Below, one piece after another: positions 17,973 through 25,577 of a stretch of DNA of 52,410 nt. The notes under the pieces were generated by a model, which saw only the letters and a program-made list of their open reading frames with translations, was not told the DNA's origin and ran no database searches. Position 1 is the first letter of the stretch. The number at the start of each line of letters is the position of its first letter. Made by a program: the position numbers and the translations under genes. Source of the DNA: Phycisphaerae bacterium (GTDB lineage: Bacteria; Planctomycetota; Phycisphaerae; UBA1845; PWPN01); the NCBI GenBank assembly GCA_012719955.1, contig JAAXZI010000055.1, positions 1 through 52,410 on the forward strand, in the 5' to 3' direction.

Positions 17973-19023
17973 ATGGGTGACCCACCTCGGACGGGTGGTC
18001 CACCTCAGATGGGTGGCCCACCTCTTCAGAGGTGGGCTCACGATTTGGGGCGTCGTCATAGCGCTCTCCATCGCTGGTTGCAGCAAGGATAGCTCTACTC
18101 AGAAATCCCCCCAGGTCCTCGAAATCGCAGTCATTCCCAAGGCTACCAACCACGAGTACTGGAAGGCCATCCACGCCGGCGCGCTCAAGGCCCAGCAGGA
18201 ACTGCCCGACGTGCGCATCATCTGGAAGGGCCCGCCCCGCGAAGATGATCGCAACGACCAGATCAACGTGGTGGAGAATTTCATCAACCGGGGGGTCTCG
18301 GGCATCGTGCTTGCCCCCCTGGACGACACCGCGCTACTGCGACCCGTGCGGCATGCCATGCAGGCCGGCATTCCCGTGGTCATCATGGACTCCGGCCTCA
18401 AGGCCGAGGCCGGCCAGGACTACATCAGCTATGTAGCCACCGATAATCTCGCCGGCGGTCGCCAGGCCGCCCGGCGCATGGGTGAGCTCCTGGAGGGCCG
18501 GGGCAAGGTGCTGGTCCTGAGGTATTTAGAGGGTTCGGCCAGCACCAGCGAGCGGGAAGAGGGTTTCCTGCAGGAGCTGCGCACCCAGTATCCGGACATC
18601 CAGATCGTCTCTCACGATCAGTATGCCGGGGCCACCACGGAGGAGGCCTTCGCCAAGGCCGAAAACCTGCTTCAGAAATATCCCGACGTGGACGGCATCT
18701 TTGGCCCCTGTGAGCCGGTCCTGTTTGGCGTGCTGCGGGCCTTGCAGGAAATCCGCCGTGATGGCCAGGTGAAGCTGATTGGTTTCGACCGTTCCGAGAA
18801 GCTGGTTCAAGCCATGGCCGATGGCCGGGTTCACGGCCTTGTTCTCCAGGACCCCGTCAGCATGGGCTACCTGGCGGTCAAAACGCTGGCGGCCCACCTG
18901 CGCGGCGAGAAGGTGCCCGCGCGGATCGACACCGGCAGCACCGTGGCCACTCCGGACAACATGAAGGAACCGCGTATCGCCGAACTGCTGTCCCCGCCGG
19001 TGGAGAAGTACCTCGGGAAGTGA
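17935..19023 (+). CDS. Sugar ABC transporter substrate-binding lipoprotein, copy 2
   Basis: Paralogue of the preceding gene, alike along nearly its whole length (IAVIPKATNHEYWKAIHAGALKA, GYLAVKTLAAHLRGEKVPARIDTGS). The lipobox SIAGC places the lipidated Cys at residue 49 if translation begins at the GTG at 17935. That start lies inside heptamer repeats, lacks a ribosome binding site and makes a long, odd leader. A GTG at 18013 would give a normal 23-residue lipoprotein signal. I list the longest frame but think the shorter start likelier. The binding-pocket residues may differ between copies, so the two could bind different sugars for one permease. Confidence 0.88.
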   Translation: MSKGSGFRVQGSGWVTHLGRVVHLRWVAHLFRGGLTIWGVVIALSIAGCSKDSSTQKSPQVLEIAVIPKATNHEYWKAIHAGALKAQQELPDVRIIWKGPPREDDRNDQINVVENFINRGVSGIVLAPLDDTALLRPVRHAMQAGIPVVIMDSGLKAEAGQDYISYVATDNLAGGRQAARRMGELLEGRGKVLVLRYLEGSASTSEREEGFLQELRTQYPDIQIVSHDQYAGATTEEAFAKAENLLQKYPDVDGIFGPCEPVLFGVLRALQEIRRDGQVKLIGFDRSEKLVQAMADGRVHGLVLQDPVSMGYLAVKTLAAHLRGEKVPARIDTGSTVATPDNMKEPRIAELLSPPVEKYLGK

Positions 19024-19067
19024 GAACTGAGAAGTGAGAAGTGAGAAAGGGTTCAAGGTTCAGGGTT
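19021..19067 (+). repeat. Heptamer repeats before the permease
   Basis: GTGAGAA-type units, then GGGTTCA-type units, the same order as at 17913-17972. They begin at the stop codon of binding protein 2 and extend into the first codons of the permease reading frame. Confidence 0.7.
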
Positions 19068-20212
19068 CGGCAGGGGCAACAGGGGTCTCGTCTGTCACGC
19101 CTGCGCCGGCGCTGCTCACCGTGGGCGATCGCGCGCGCAAGCTGCGTCAGCTTTTCAACACCCTCGGCTCGCTGGCCGCGCTGCTGCTGATCATCATCGG
19201 CTTCGCGGTGGCCATTCAGATCAAGGGCGGGCTCGACCAGCACCGCTACGCCGTCGAACGTGCCCAGCGCCAGCAGTCGCTGGGCCTGCCCGTGACGCCG
19301 GTTCCCAGCAAGTGGGAGCTGATCCGCGACTACGAGAACCGCTTCCTGAGCGTGAACACCTTCCGTTCGACCGCCAACCAGATGGTCTCGGTGGGCATTG
19401 CCGCGATGGGCATGACGCTCATTATCATCAGCGGCGGCATCGATTTGTCCGTGGGCTCGGTCATGGCCCTGACCTCCGTGTGTGTGGCTTTCTGCCTCCG
19501 GGCCGGCTGGTCGCCCCTTCCGGCCGCGTTGGCGGGCATCCTGCTCGGCGGCCTGTGCAGCTTAGCCAATGCGCTCATGATCACCCGGCTCAAGGTGGTG
19601 CCCTTTATCGCAACGCTGGGCATGTGGGGGATCGCCCGGGGCCTGGCCAAGGGGCTGGCCGGCGAGCAGAAGATCGACGCACCAGCCGGCTGGCTGGGCA
19701 CCAGCGTGCTGGTCCGTGAACCCGAGCCGGCCTGGCTGCTGGTCTCGCCGGGCGTGTGGACGCTGATCGTGCTGGCGTTGGCGGTGTGGATTCTGCTGCG
19801 CTACACCTCGCTGGGCCGGCACATCTTCGCCATCGGCTCCAACGAGACGGCCTCGCGCCTCTCCGGCCTGAGCGTCGAGCGCATCAAGCTGCTGCTCTAC
19901 ACGTTGGCCGGCCTGACCACCGGATTGGCCGGTGTCATGCAGTTCGCCCGCCTGACCGTGGGGGACCCCACCACAGCCATGGGCGCTGAGCTCGACGTGA
20001 TTGCGGCGGTGGTGATCGGTGGGGCGAGTCTCTCCGGCGGCGAAGGTTCGGTATTCGGCTCGCTGGTGGGGGCCCTGATCATGGCTTTCCTGCGGGTCGG
20101 TTGCGATCACGTCGGCGTGCCCAGTTGGGTGCAGGAAATCGTGATCGGCTCGGTGATCGTGCTGGCCGTCGCGCTGGATTACTTCCGTCGCCGAAGTGCC
20201 GCGCACGGCTGA
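19034..20212 (+). CDS. Sugar ABC transporter permease, RbsC-like
   Basis: Inner-membrane channel subunit of the ribose/xylose/galactose class, about 9-10 hydrophobic helices. Family signatures are GGIDLSVGSVMALTS, VVPFIATLGMWGIARG, GSNETASRLSGLSVERIKLLLY and ELDVIAAVVIGGASLSGGEGSVFGSLVGA. 392 residues from the GTG at 19034; the first 20 are encoded by heptamer repeats and unlike the family, so the GTG at 19121 is a possible true start. An insertion after the first helix (HRYAVERAQRQQSLGLPVTPVPSKWELI) enlarges a loop. No ATP-binding subunit is encoded next to it; it must come from elsewhere. Confidence 0.92.
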   Translation: MRSEKGFKVQGSAGATGVSSVTPAPALLTVGDRARKLRQLFNTLGSLAALLLIIIGFAVAIQIKGGLDQHRYAVERAQRQQSLGLPVTPVPSKWELIRDYENRFLSVNTFRSTANQMVSVGIAAMGMTLIIISGGIDLSVGSVMALTSVCVAFCLRAGWSPLPAALAGILLGGLCSLANALMITRLKVVPFIATLGMWGIARGLAKGLAGEQKIDAPAGWLGTSVLVREPEPAWLLVSPGVWTLIVLALAVWILLRYTSLGRHIFAIGSNETASRLSGLSVERIKLLLYTLAGLTTGLAGVMQFARLTVGDPTTAMGAELDVIAAVVIGGASLSGGEGSVFGSLVGALIMAFLRVGCDHVGVPSWVQEIVIGSVIVLAVALDYFRRRSAAHG

Positions 20213-20263
20213 TCTCGCGACCAGTTCCCCGGCTCCTGCGTCACGCAGGACATCGAAAACCGA

Positions 20264-20346
20264 ACGACAAGGAGACAAGGGGACAGGGAGACAAGGAGAG
20301 CAGGGCGCTCATCCCCTTGTCGCCTTGTCTCCTTGTCCCCTTGTCA
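20264..20346. repeat. Octamer repeats in inverted arrangement
   Basis: Left side: five units of 8 bp like GACAAGGA. Right side: four units like CCTTGTCC, complementary to the left. The two can form one long imperfect hairpin between the convergent permease and moxR genes, where it could act as a terminator. Confidence 0.7.
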
Positions 20347-20360
20347 TCTCTTGCCACGGA

Positions 20361-21422
20361 CTACTCGTCCTGCTCAATCTCAATCCCCTCCACATCCGGC
20401 ATAGGCATTTCGTCGGCATAGGTGGGTACCTTGGGCTCGGGGATGGTCTCGATGAGTTTTCGCACAATTGCGACCGAGTCCATCCCCTGGGCCTGGGCGG
20501 CGAAGTTGCAGGCGATGCGATGGCGCATGACCGGGATGGCCGCGGCGCGGATGTCCTGGATGCTCACCGTGTAGCGCCCATCCATGGCCGCGAAGGCCTT
20601 GGCGGTCATGATCAGCGCCTGCCCGGCGCGCGGACCGGCGCCCCAGTCCACCATGTCGCGAACGAACGGCGGCGCGGTGGGATCCTTGGGCCGGCTGGCC
20701 CGCACCAGCCTGGAGACGTACTGGATCACGTAATCGCTCACCGGCACGGCCGCCACGAGCTTCTGCATGTTGAGGATCTGCCGGTCATTGAGGATTTTGG
20801 CCAGCATTGCCTTCCGGTGCCCGGTGGTGCTGGACAGGATGAGCTCCTCCTCGCGGGCCGACGGGTAGTCTACGAAGATGTTCAACATGAACCGATCGAG
20901 CTGGGCCTCCGGCAGCGGATAAGTGCCTTCCTGTTCGATGGGGTTCTGTGTAGCGATGACGAAGAAGGGATTGGGCAGCGGGTAGGTTTCCTGCCCGACG
21001 GACACCTCGCGTTCCTGCATGGCCTGCAGCAGGGCGGCCTGGGTTTTGGGCGGCGTGCGGTTGATCTCATCGGCGAGGATGATGTTGGCGAACACCGGCC
21101 CGCGCACGAAGCGGAACTCGCGCCGGCCGGAGGGCGCCTCATCGATCACGTTGGTGCCGGTGATGTCCGAGGGCATCAGGTCCGGCGTGAACTGGATGCG
21201 CTTGAAGGACAGCATCATGATGTCCGCCAGCGTGGAGACGGTCAGCGTCTTGGCCAGCCCCGGCACGCCCACCAGCAGGCAGTGCCCCCGGGCGAGAATG
21301 GCCGCCAGGATCTGGTCGAGCACGTGACGCTGCCCGATGATCACCTTGCTGATCTCATCGACGATCAGCTTATAGCTGGTCTGAAAGTGCTTGAGCAGGA
21401 TCGCGTAGGATTCCTTGGCCAT
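20361..21422 (-). CDS. MoxR-family AAA+ ATPase
   Basis: ATP-driven chaperone-like protein, usually working with DUF58/von Willebrand A partners in protein maturation or stress response. From the ATG at 21422: Walker A GVPGLAKT at 52-59, Walker [10 protein letters not shown] near 108-116, sensor 1 in [26 protein letters not shown], and a C-terminal lid with [31 protein letters not shown]. 353 residues. The usual DUF58 gene does not follow; downstream there is only a repeat hairpin and the convergent permease gene. A TTG/ATG further upstream would add 16 unconserved residues. Confidence 0.93.
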   Translation of the reverse strand: MAKESYAILLKHFQTSYKLIVDEISKVIIGQRHVLDQILAAILARGHCLLVGVPGLAKTLTVSTLADIMMLSFKRIQFTPDLMPSDITGTNVIDEAPSGRREFRFVRGPVFANIILADEINRTPPKTQAALLQAMQEREVSVGQETYPLPNPFFVIATQNPIEQEGTYPLPEAQLDRFMLNIFVDYPSAREEELILSSTTGHRKAMLAKILNDRQILNMQKLVAAVPVSDYVIQYVSRLVRASRPKDPTAPPFVRDMVDWGAGPRAGQALIMTAKAFAAMDGRYTVSIQDIRAAAIPVMRHRIACNFAAQAQGMDSVAIVRKLIETIPEPKVPTYADEMPMPDVEGIEIEQDE

Positions 21423-21450
21423 GTGTTCGCCCCTTGCGTGTGCAGATGGC

Positions 21451-21509
21451 GAGACAGAGAGAAAGTGCAAGAGGGCCGTTTCTCTCCATCGCTCCTTCTC
21501 TCCATCTTA
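21451..21509. repeat. Octamer repeats in inverted arrangement
   Basis: GAGACAGAGAGAAA on the left and TTTCTCTCCATCGCTCCTTCTCTCCATCTT on the right, 8-bp period, between the M20 peptidase and moxR genes. Confidence 0.55.
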
Positions 21510-21513
21510 AGCG

Positions 21514-22701
21514 TCAATCAACAATCGACTTCCCAGCGTTTTCCGTCAAGAGCGTCAGCATAATCTCTGTGGCCAGATAAAGCTGCTCCAGCTCGATGAA
21601 CTCGTCGGCCGTATGGGCCTGGGCGATGTCCCCCGGGCCGAAGAGGACCGATGCAATGCCCGCTTCGCTGAACGGGCCGGTGTCCGCGAAGTAGTTGACG
21701 CCCTGCGGCTGGGCCTTGCCCTGGGCCCGGCGGCAAACGTCAAGAAGGCGTCGGACAACCGGGGTGTCCGGTGGGGTGTCCAACTGGCCGCTGCTGGTAA
21801 GCCCGGTCACAGTGAACAGCCGTTCGTCCCCCAGGTGTCCGGCCAGCATCCGCCGGAAGTTATCGAAAACCTTCTCCATGGGCTCGCCGGGGATCAGCCG
21901 GTTGTCCACTTGGACCCGGCAGTGGGCGGGCAGGATGTTGATCTTGGTTCCCCCCTCGATGGTGGTGACCGCCGTCGTGGACCGCCCCAGCAGCGGGTGT
22001 TCGCCCCGGCTGATGTGCTCGCGCCAGGGGCCGTGCACGAACTGGATAACACGGGCCATGAGGTCGATGGCGTTGACGCCGTGGTCGGGCATGGAGGCAT
22101 GACAGGCCCGCCCGTGGGTCTCGACGGAGACCCACAACGGCCCCTTATGGGCGGTGACTACCTCGCAACGGGTCGGTTCGCCCACGATAGCCGCGTCGGT
22201 GCGGAAGGGTGTGGTCATCAGGGCGTACGCCCCTTCGCAACAGGTCTCCTCGCCGATGCTGGACACAAACCAGATCTGATCGGCCGGCAGGGCGTCCTCT
22301 TCCCGGGCAATCGCCAAAGCGGTCAGGAACGCCGCCATCGAACCCTTGGTATCGCAGGTTCCCCGGCCGTACATCCGGCCATCGCGGATTTCCGCCGCAA
22401 ATGGATCGACGGTCATACCCTCGACCGGCACGGTGTCCATGTGGGCTTCGAGCATGAGGCTCTTGCCGCTCGTGCCCTGGCCGGGCCAGCAGGCCATGAG
22501 GTTACACCGGCCGGGGTGGACCTCATGCCGATTGATCGTCATGCCCATCTTGGTGAGGTGGTCAGTCAGGAAGGCGGCCATCCCTTCCTCGGCCCGGTCG
22601 CGGTTGGCCTGTTCGCGGGACGCGACCACGCTTTTGATCCCGACTAGGGTGGTCAGCAACTCGCGGAGTTGCCGGCGTTGATTATCGTTAAGGCGGTACA
22701 T
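21514..22701 (-). CDS. M20-family metallopeptidase (ArgE/DapE-like)
   Basis: Zinc-dependent amidohydrolase. From the ATG at 22701: LMLEAHMDTVP with His87 and Asp89, RGTCDTKGSMAAF with bridging Asp118, SSIGEET with catalytic Glu151 and Glu152, GEPT near 175, and a final His in AQAHTADEF. The dimerisation domain lies at about 185-300. 395 residues, typical for acetylornithine deacetylase or succinyl-diaminopimelate desuccinylase; the sequence alone does not decide. No Shine-Dalgarno is evident before the ATG; TACGAT lies 12 bp upstream, so a nearly leaderless mRNA is possible. An upstream in-frame start would encode heptamer repeats. Confidence 0.9.
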   Translation of the reverse strand: MYRLNDNQRRQLRELLTTLVGIKSVVASREQANRDRAEEGMAAFLTDHLTKMGMTINRHEVHPGRCNLMACWPGQGTSGKSLMLEAHMDTVPVEGMTVDPFAAEIRDGRMYGRGTCDTKGSMAAFLTALAIAREEDALPADQIWFVSSIGEETCCEGAYALMTTPFRTDAAIVGEPTRCEVVTAHKGPLWVSVETHGRACHASMPDHGVNAIDLMARVIQFVHGPWREHISRGEHPLLGRSTTAVTTIEGGTKINILPAHCRVQVDNRLIPGEPMEKVFDNFRRMLAGHLGDERLFTVTGLTSSGQLDTPPDTPVVRRLLDVCRRAQGKAQPQGVNYFADTGPFSEAGIASVLFGPGDIAQAHTADEFIELEQLYLATEIMLTLLTENAGKSIVD

Positions 22702-22714
22702 GCCACTATCGTAC

Positions 22715-22748
22715 AGGGGCGAGGGACGAGGGGCGAGGGGTGAGGGAG
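22715..22748. repeat. Heptamer repeats (GCGAGGG type)
   Basis: Variants of GCGAGGG/ACGAGGG with 7-bp period just upstream of the M20 peptidase gene. Confidence 0.6.
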
Positions 22749-22943
22749 TCGTTGCCCCAGATTGAGGCGGCCGTCTCTGACGGGCAGGAGGCCACCAGGG
22801 CATGAGTTCCGGCCACAAATCCCGCTGGAATGGACGCAACTTCGAAACCGGCGGTGGGCGCTAGTGGTTTGCGTGGATAGATCGGCCCAATGCGGATGGT
22901 CCTTCCCGGACCGTCTGTCCCCGTGGCCTGTCTTCATCTGCGT

Positions 22944-24074
22944 CTATCTGCGCGCATCCGCGGTTGATTTCCCCGCCCGGCTGGCTCGACGGAGCTGGCC
23001 GCAGGCGGCATCGATGTCGGCTCCGCGGCTCTTGCGGACGTGGGCGTTAACGCCGCGCTCGCGAAGCCGTTCGACGAACTTGTGCGCCGCGAACGAGGTC
23101 GGCCGCTCGAAGGGCAGGCCGGGCACGGGGTTATAGCGGATCAGGTTCACGTTGCAGCGCATCTTGCGGGCGAGCCTGACCAACTCGTATGCGTGCTCCG
23201 GCTGGTCATTAAGATTGCCCAGCAGAATGTACTCGATGGTGAGCTCGCGCCCTGTCTTCTCAAAGTAGTAGCGGGCGGCCTCCACGATCTCGTCGATGCT
23301 GATCTTCTCGGCCCAAGGGATGATCTGCCGGCGAAGCTCATCGTTCGGGGCATGCAGCGAAATCGCAAGGTTGATCTGCAGGTTCTCGTTGGCCAGCCGC
23401 ATGATCTGGCTGGGCAGGCCGACGGTGCTCACGGTGATCTTCCGGGCCCCGATGTTCATGCCCTCGGCCGAATTGATGAGCCGAATGGCCGTAACGACAT
23501 TGGCATAATTGGCCAGTGGCTCGCCCAGGCCCATGAATACGATGTTGCTCAGGCGGCCGTCGTGGTTGGGCGCCGCCGCACGTGACGGGCCTCTCCGGGG
23601 CTTGGCTTCCGCCTCGCCCGGCCGTTCGCACAACTGCCGCACGCGCATGGCCTGCTCGACGATCTGGCCGGCGGTGAGTTGACGCTCCAGCCCGCTGAGG
23701 CCGCTGGCGCAGAAGTGACACCCGACCGGGCAGCCCACCTGGCTGGAGATACAGGCGGTGTTGCGATCCTCTTCCGGGATGAGCACGCACTCGCTGTTGG
23801 CCCCGTCCGACCACTCCAACAGCAACTTGACCGTGCCGTCGGACGATTCCCACCGGCGGCTGATGGTGCTGGTGTAGATGTCCCAATGCTCAGCCAGCAA
23901 GGCGCGCAACGGCTTGGACAGATTGCTCATGACTTCAAAGCTGTCCGCACCCTTGCGGTAGACCCAGTCGAAAACCTGTTTGGCCCGATAGGCGGGCTCC
24001 TGGTGTTCCGCCAGAAAGGCGGAAAACTGCTCAACCGTCGTTCCCAGAAGATGCTGTCTCTCAGTTGTGGGCAT
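22944..24074 (-). CDS. rlmN: Dual-specificity 23S rRNA/tRNA adenine-C2 methyltransferase RlmN
   Basis: Radical SAM enzyme that methylates C2 of A2503 in 23S rRNA and A37 in some tRNAs. The iron-sulfur motif CPVGCHFC has Cys115, Cys119 and Cys122. GEPLANY, ARKITVSTVGL, INLAISLHAPNDELR and IEYILLGNLND are family signatures. The methyl-carrying Cys is in GADIDAACGQL near residue 358, and the paired Cys near 107 in RNTACISS. A basic insertion of about 20 residues (after VRQLCERPGEAEAK) is not usual and probably forms a surface loop. 376 residues. It matches RlmN rather than Cfr by overall pattern. Confidence 0.95.
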   Translation of the reverse strand: MPTTERQHLLGTTVEQFSAFLAEHQEPAYRAKQVFDWVYRKGADSFEVMSNLSKPLRALLAEHWDIYTSTISRRWESSDGTVKLLLEWSDGANSECVLIPEEDRNTACISSQVGCPVGCHFCASGLSGLERQLTAGQIVEQAMRVRQLCERPGEAEAKPRRGPSRAAAPNHDGRLSNIVFMGLGEPLANYANVVTAIRLINSAEGMNIGARKITVSTVGLPSQIMRLANENLQINLAISLHAPNDELRRQIIPWAEKISIDEIVEAARYYFEKTGRELTIEYILLGNLNDQPEHAYELVRLARKMRCNVNLIRYNPVPGLPFERPTSFAAHKFVERLRERGVNAHVRKSRGADIDAACGQLRRASRAGKSTADARR

Positions 24075-24413
24075 AGCGGGCTCTCAAGTTAATGGCGTAG
24101 CGGGGAATTGTAGCGATCTGGCGCCAGGAGGGCCATCTGCTATGGCCCGGCGCACAATGAGGCTCCGGTGCACAATGGCCCATCTTCCGCGGCCCGGCAA
24201 AATGGACCATCTTCTGTGGCGGCCGGGCATCGCATCAGCCGTTCCCTGCTGTACCGCTTTTGTTGTAGCGGCCGGGTTCCGTACCGGCCGTTCTTGGAGC
24301 AAACGGCCGGTACGGAGCCCGGCCGCTACACAGAGCTGGCGAGTACGCAGCCTGGACGCTACACAGTGCACGGAGGGTACGGAGCTTGGCCGCCACCTAC
24401 TTGCGTAGCCGGG
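24075..24413. other. Intergenic region with palindromic repeats, no gene
   Basis: Contains copy B of the 65-bp palindrome. Right of it are two decayed half-units of about 32 bp (GTACGCAGCCTGGACGCTAC near 24345 and GGTACGGAGCTTGGCCGCC near 24375). Left of it are short GC-rich direct repeats around CACAATG and ATGG.CCATCTTC. No cydX-like gene was found here. Confidence 0.5.
24265..24329 (-). repeat. 65-bp palindromic element, copy B
   Basis: 28-bp arms 24265-24292 and 24302-24329 with one G-T pair. The loop CTTGGAGCA is the exact reverse complement of the loop in copy A (12098-12106), so the element is inverted relative to copy A. Confidence 0.8.
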
Positions 24414-25433
24414 CTAATAGCTCGTCGGTCCGATCTCCACTCGGCGGCGGAAGGTCCAGTACACCAGCGTCGTATAGGCGATCACCAGGGGCATGCCGAT
24501 CAGGGCGATGATGAGCATGATGCCCAGCGTTTTGTCGCCCGAGGCCGCTCGGTAAACGGTCAGGCTGTATTCGGGATGATTTCTCGCCGCCACCAGGTTC
24601 GGCCAGAGGGCCATGCTGAAGAGCGCCACCAGAGCCAGGATGGTGACGCAGCTTGACAGGAAGGCCTCCGCCGGCCGGTCCGCATACACCGCGCGGGGAA
24701 TGTTCGCGATCGCGAGGACGTTGACCACCACGATGGCCGCCGCCCATGGCCAACGTTCGAAATTGGCCACCGCCTGGGGCACCGCGATCAGCGTGTACAC
24801 GGTGGTCAGCATGTAGACGACCAGGAAAACGCCCCAGGTGTGCCACATCCACCGGCCGATGCGGGCGTGCAGCTCGCCCTGTGGCACCTTCAGATAGAGG
24901 TACAGCGCCCCGTGCATGGCAAACATCGCGACGGCCAGCAGGCCGACCATGATCGGGTAGGGCCCCAGCAGATCGAAAAAGTCACCCACGAACACGCCGC
25001 GCTCGTTGAGCGGGATGCCGATCATCCCGTTGCCCACCGCCACCCCGAACAGCACCGTGGCCAGCAGGCTGGAGGCAAAGAAACCGACGTCCCAGGCCCG
25101 CCGCCAGCCGGGGGAGGTGAGCTTGCTGCGAAACTCGATGGAGGCCGCGCGGAAGATCAGCGCGAACAGCAGGAGCATGAAGGCGGTGTAGAAGCCCGAG
25201 AAGATCGTGGCGTAGGCCTCGGGAAAGGCGGCGAAGAGCGCCCCGCCAAAGGTCACCAGCCAGACCTCGTTGCCGTCCCAGATAGGCCCGATGGCGTTCA
25301 GGAACACCCGCCGTTCGTGATCGTTGCGGGCCAGGGGGTGGAGAATGCCCACGCCCAGGTCAAAACCATCAAGCACGGCGTAGCCGGCCAGCAGCAGGCC
25401 CAGCAACACGAACCAGGTTGCGGGAAGATCCAT
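24414..25433 (-). CDS. cydB: Cytochrome bd quinol oxidase subunit II
   Basis: Structural partner of CydA in the high-affinity terminal oxidase that reduces oxygen to water. 339 residues with eight or nine hydrophobic helices. WFVLLGLLLAGYAVLDGFDLGVGIL at the N-terminus and GPIWDGNEVWLVTFGGALFAAFPEAYA are hallmark CydB motifs. The ATG at 25433 has GGAGGAG upstream; a start five codons earlier would overlap that site. It follows cydA by 144 bp filled with octamer repeats. No cydX or cydCD genes are nearby. Confidence 0.96.
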   Translation of the reverse strand: MDLPATWFVLLGLLLAGYAVLDGFDLGVGILHPLARNDHERRVFLNAIGPIWDGNEVWLVTFGGALFAAFPEAYATIFSGFYTAFMLLLFALIFRAASIEFRSKLTSPGWRRAWDVGFFASSLLATVLFGVAVGNGMIGIPLNERGVFVGDFFDLLGPYPIMVGLLAVAMFAMHGALYLYLKVPQGELHARIGRWMWHTWGVFLVVYMLTTVYTLIAVPQAVANFERWPWAAAIVVVNVLAIANIPRAVYADRPAEAFLSSCVTILALVALFSMALWPNLVAARNHPEYSLTVYRAASGDKTLGIMLIIALIGMPLVIAYTTLVYWTFRRRVEIGPTSY

Positions 25434-25471
25434 TATGCGCTCCTCCAATGCTCACCAAGCAGAGACGGAAG

Positions 25472-25560
25472 TGTGAGAGATGGAGAGTATGAGAGATGGA
25501 GAGAGGGCGCAGGGTACTCTTTTCTCTCCATTGCTCCATCTCTCCTTCTCTCCATCTCTG
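25472..25560. repeat. Octamer repeats, inverted, between cydA and cydB
   Basis: Units like GAGAGATG (25476-25508) on the left and CTCTCCAT (25523-25558) on the right, 8-bp period, complementary. They can fold into a long imperfect hairpin inside the cydAB transcript. Confidence 0.7.
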
Positions 25561-25577
25561 CTCCGTGCTCTCCCGGG

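Noticed and set aside
20196..21563. 455-codon frame opposite moxR
   Set aside because: Antisense shadow that begins inside octamer repeats.
24265..24329. Palindrome as a simple transcription terminator
   Set aside because: No T-run follows, and the inverted copy with a conserved loop at 12070 points to a repeat element.
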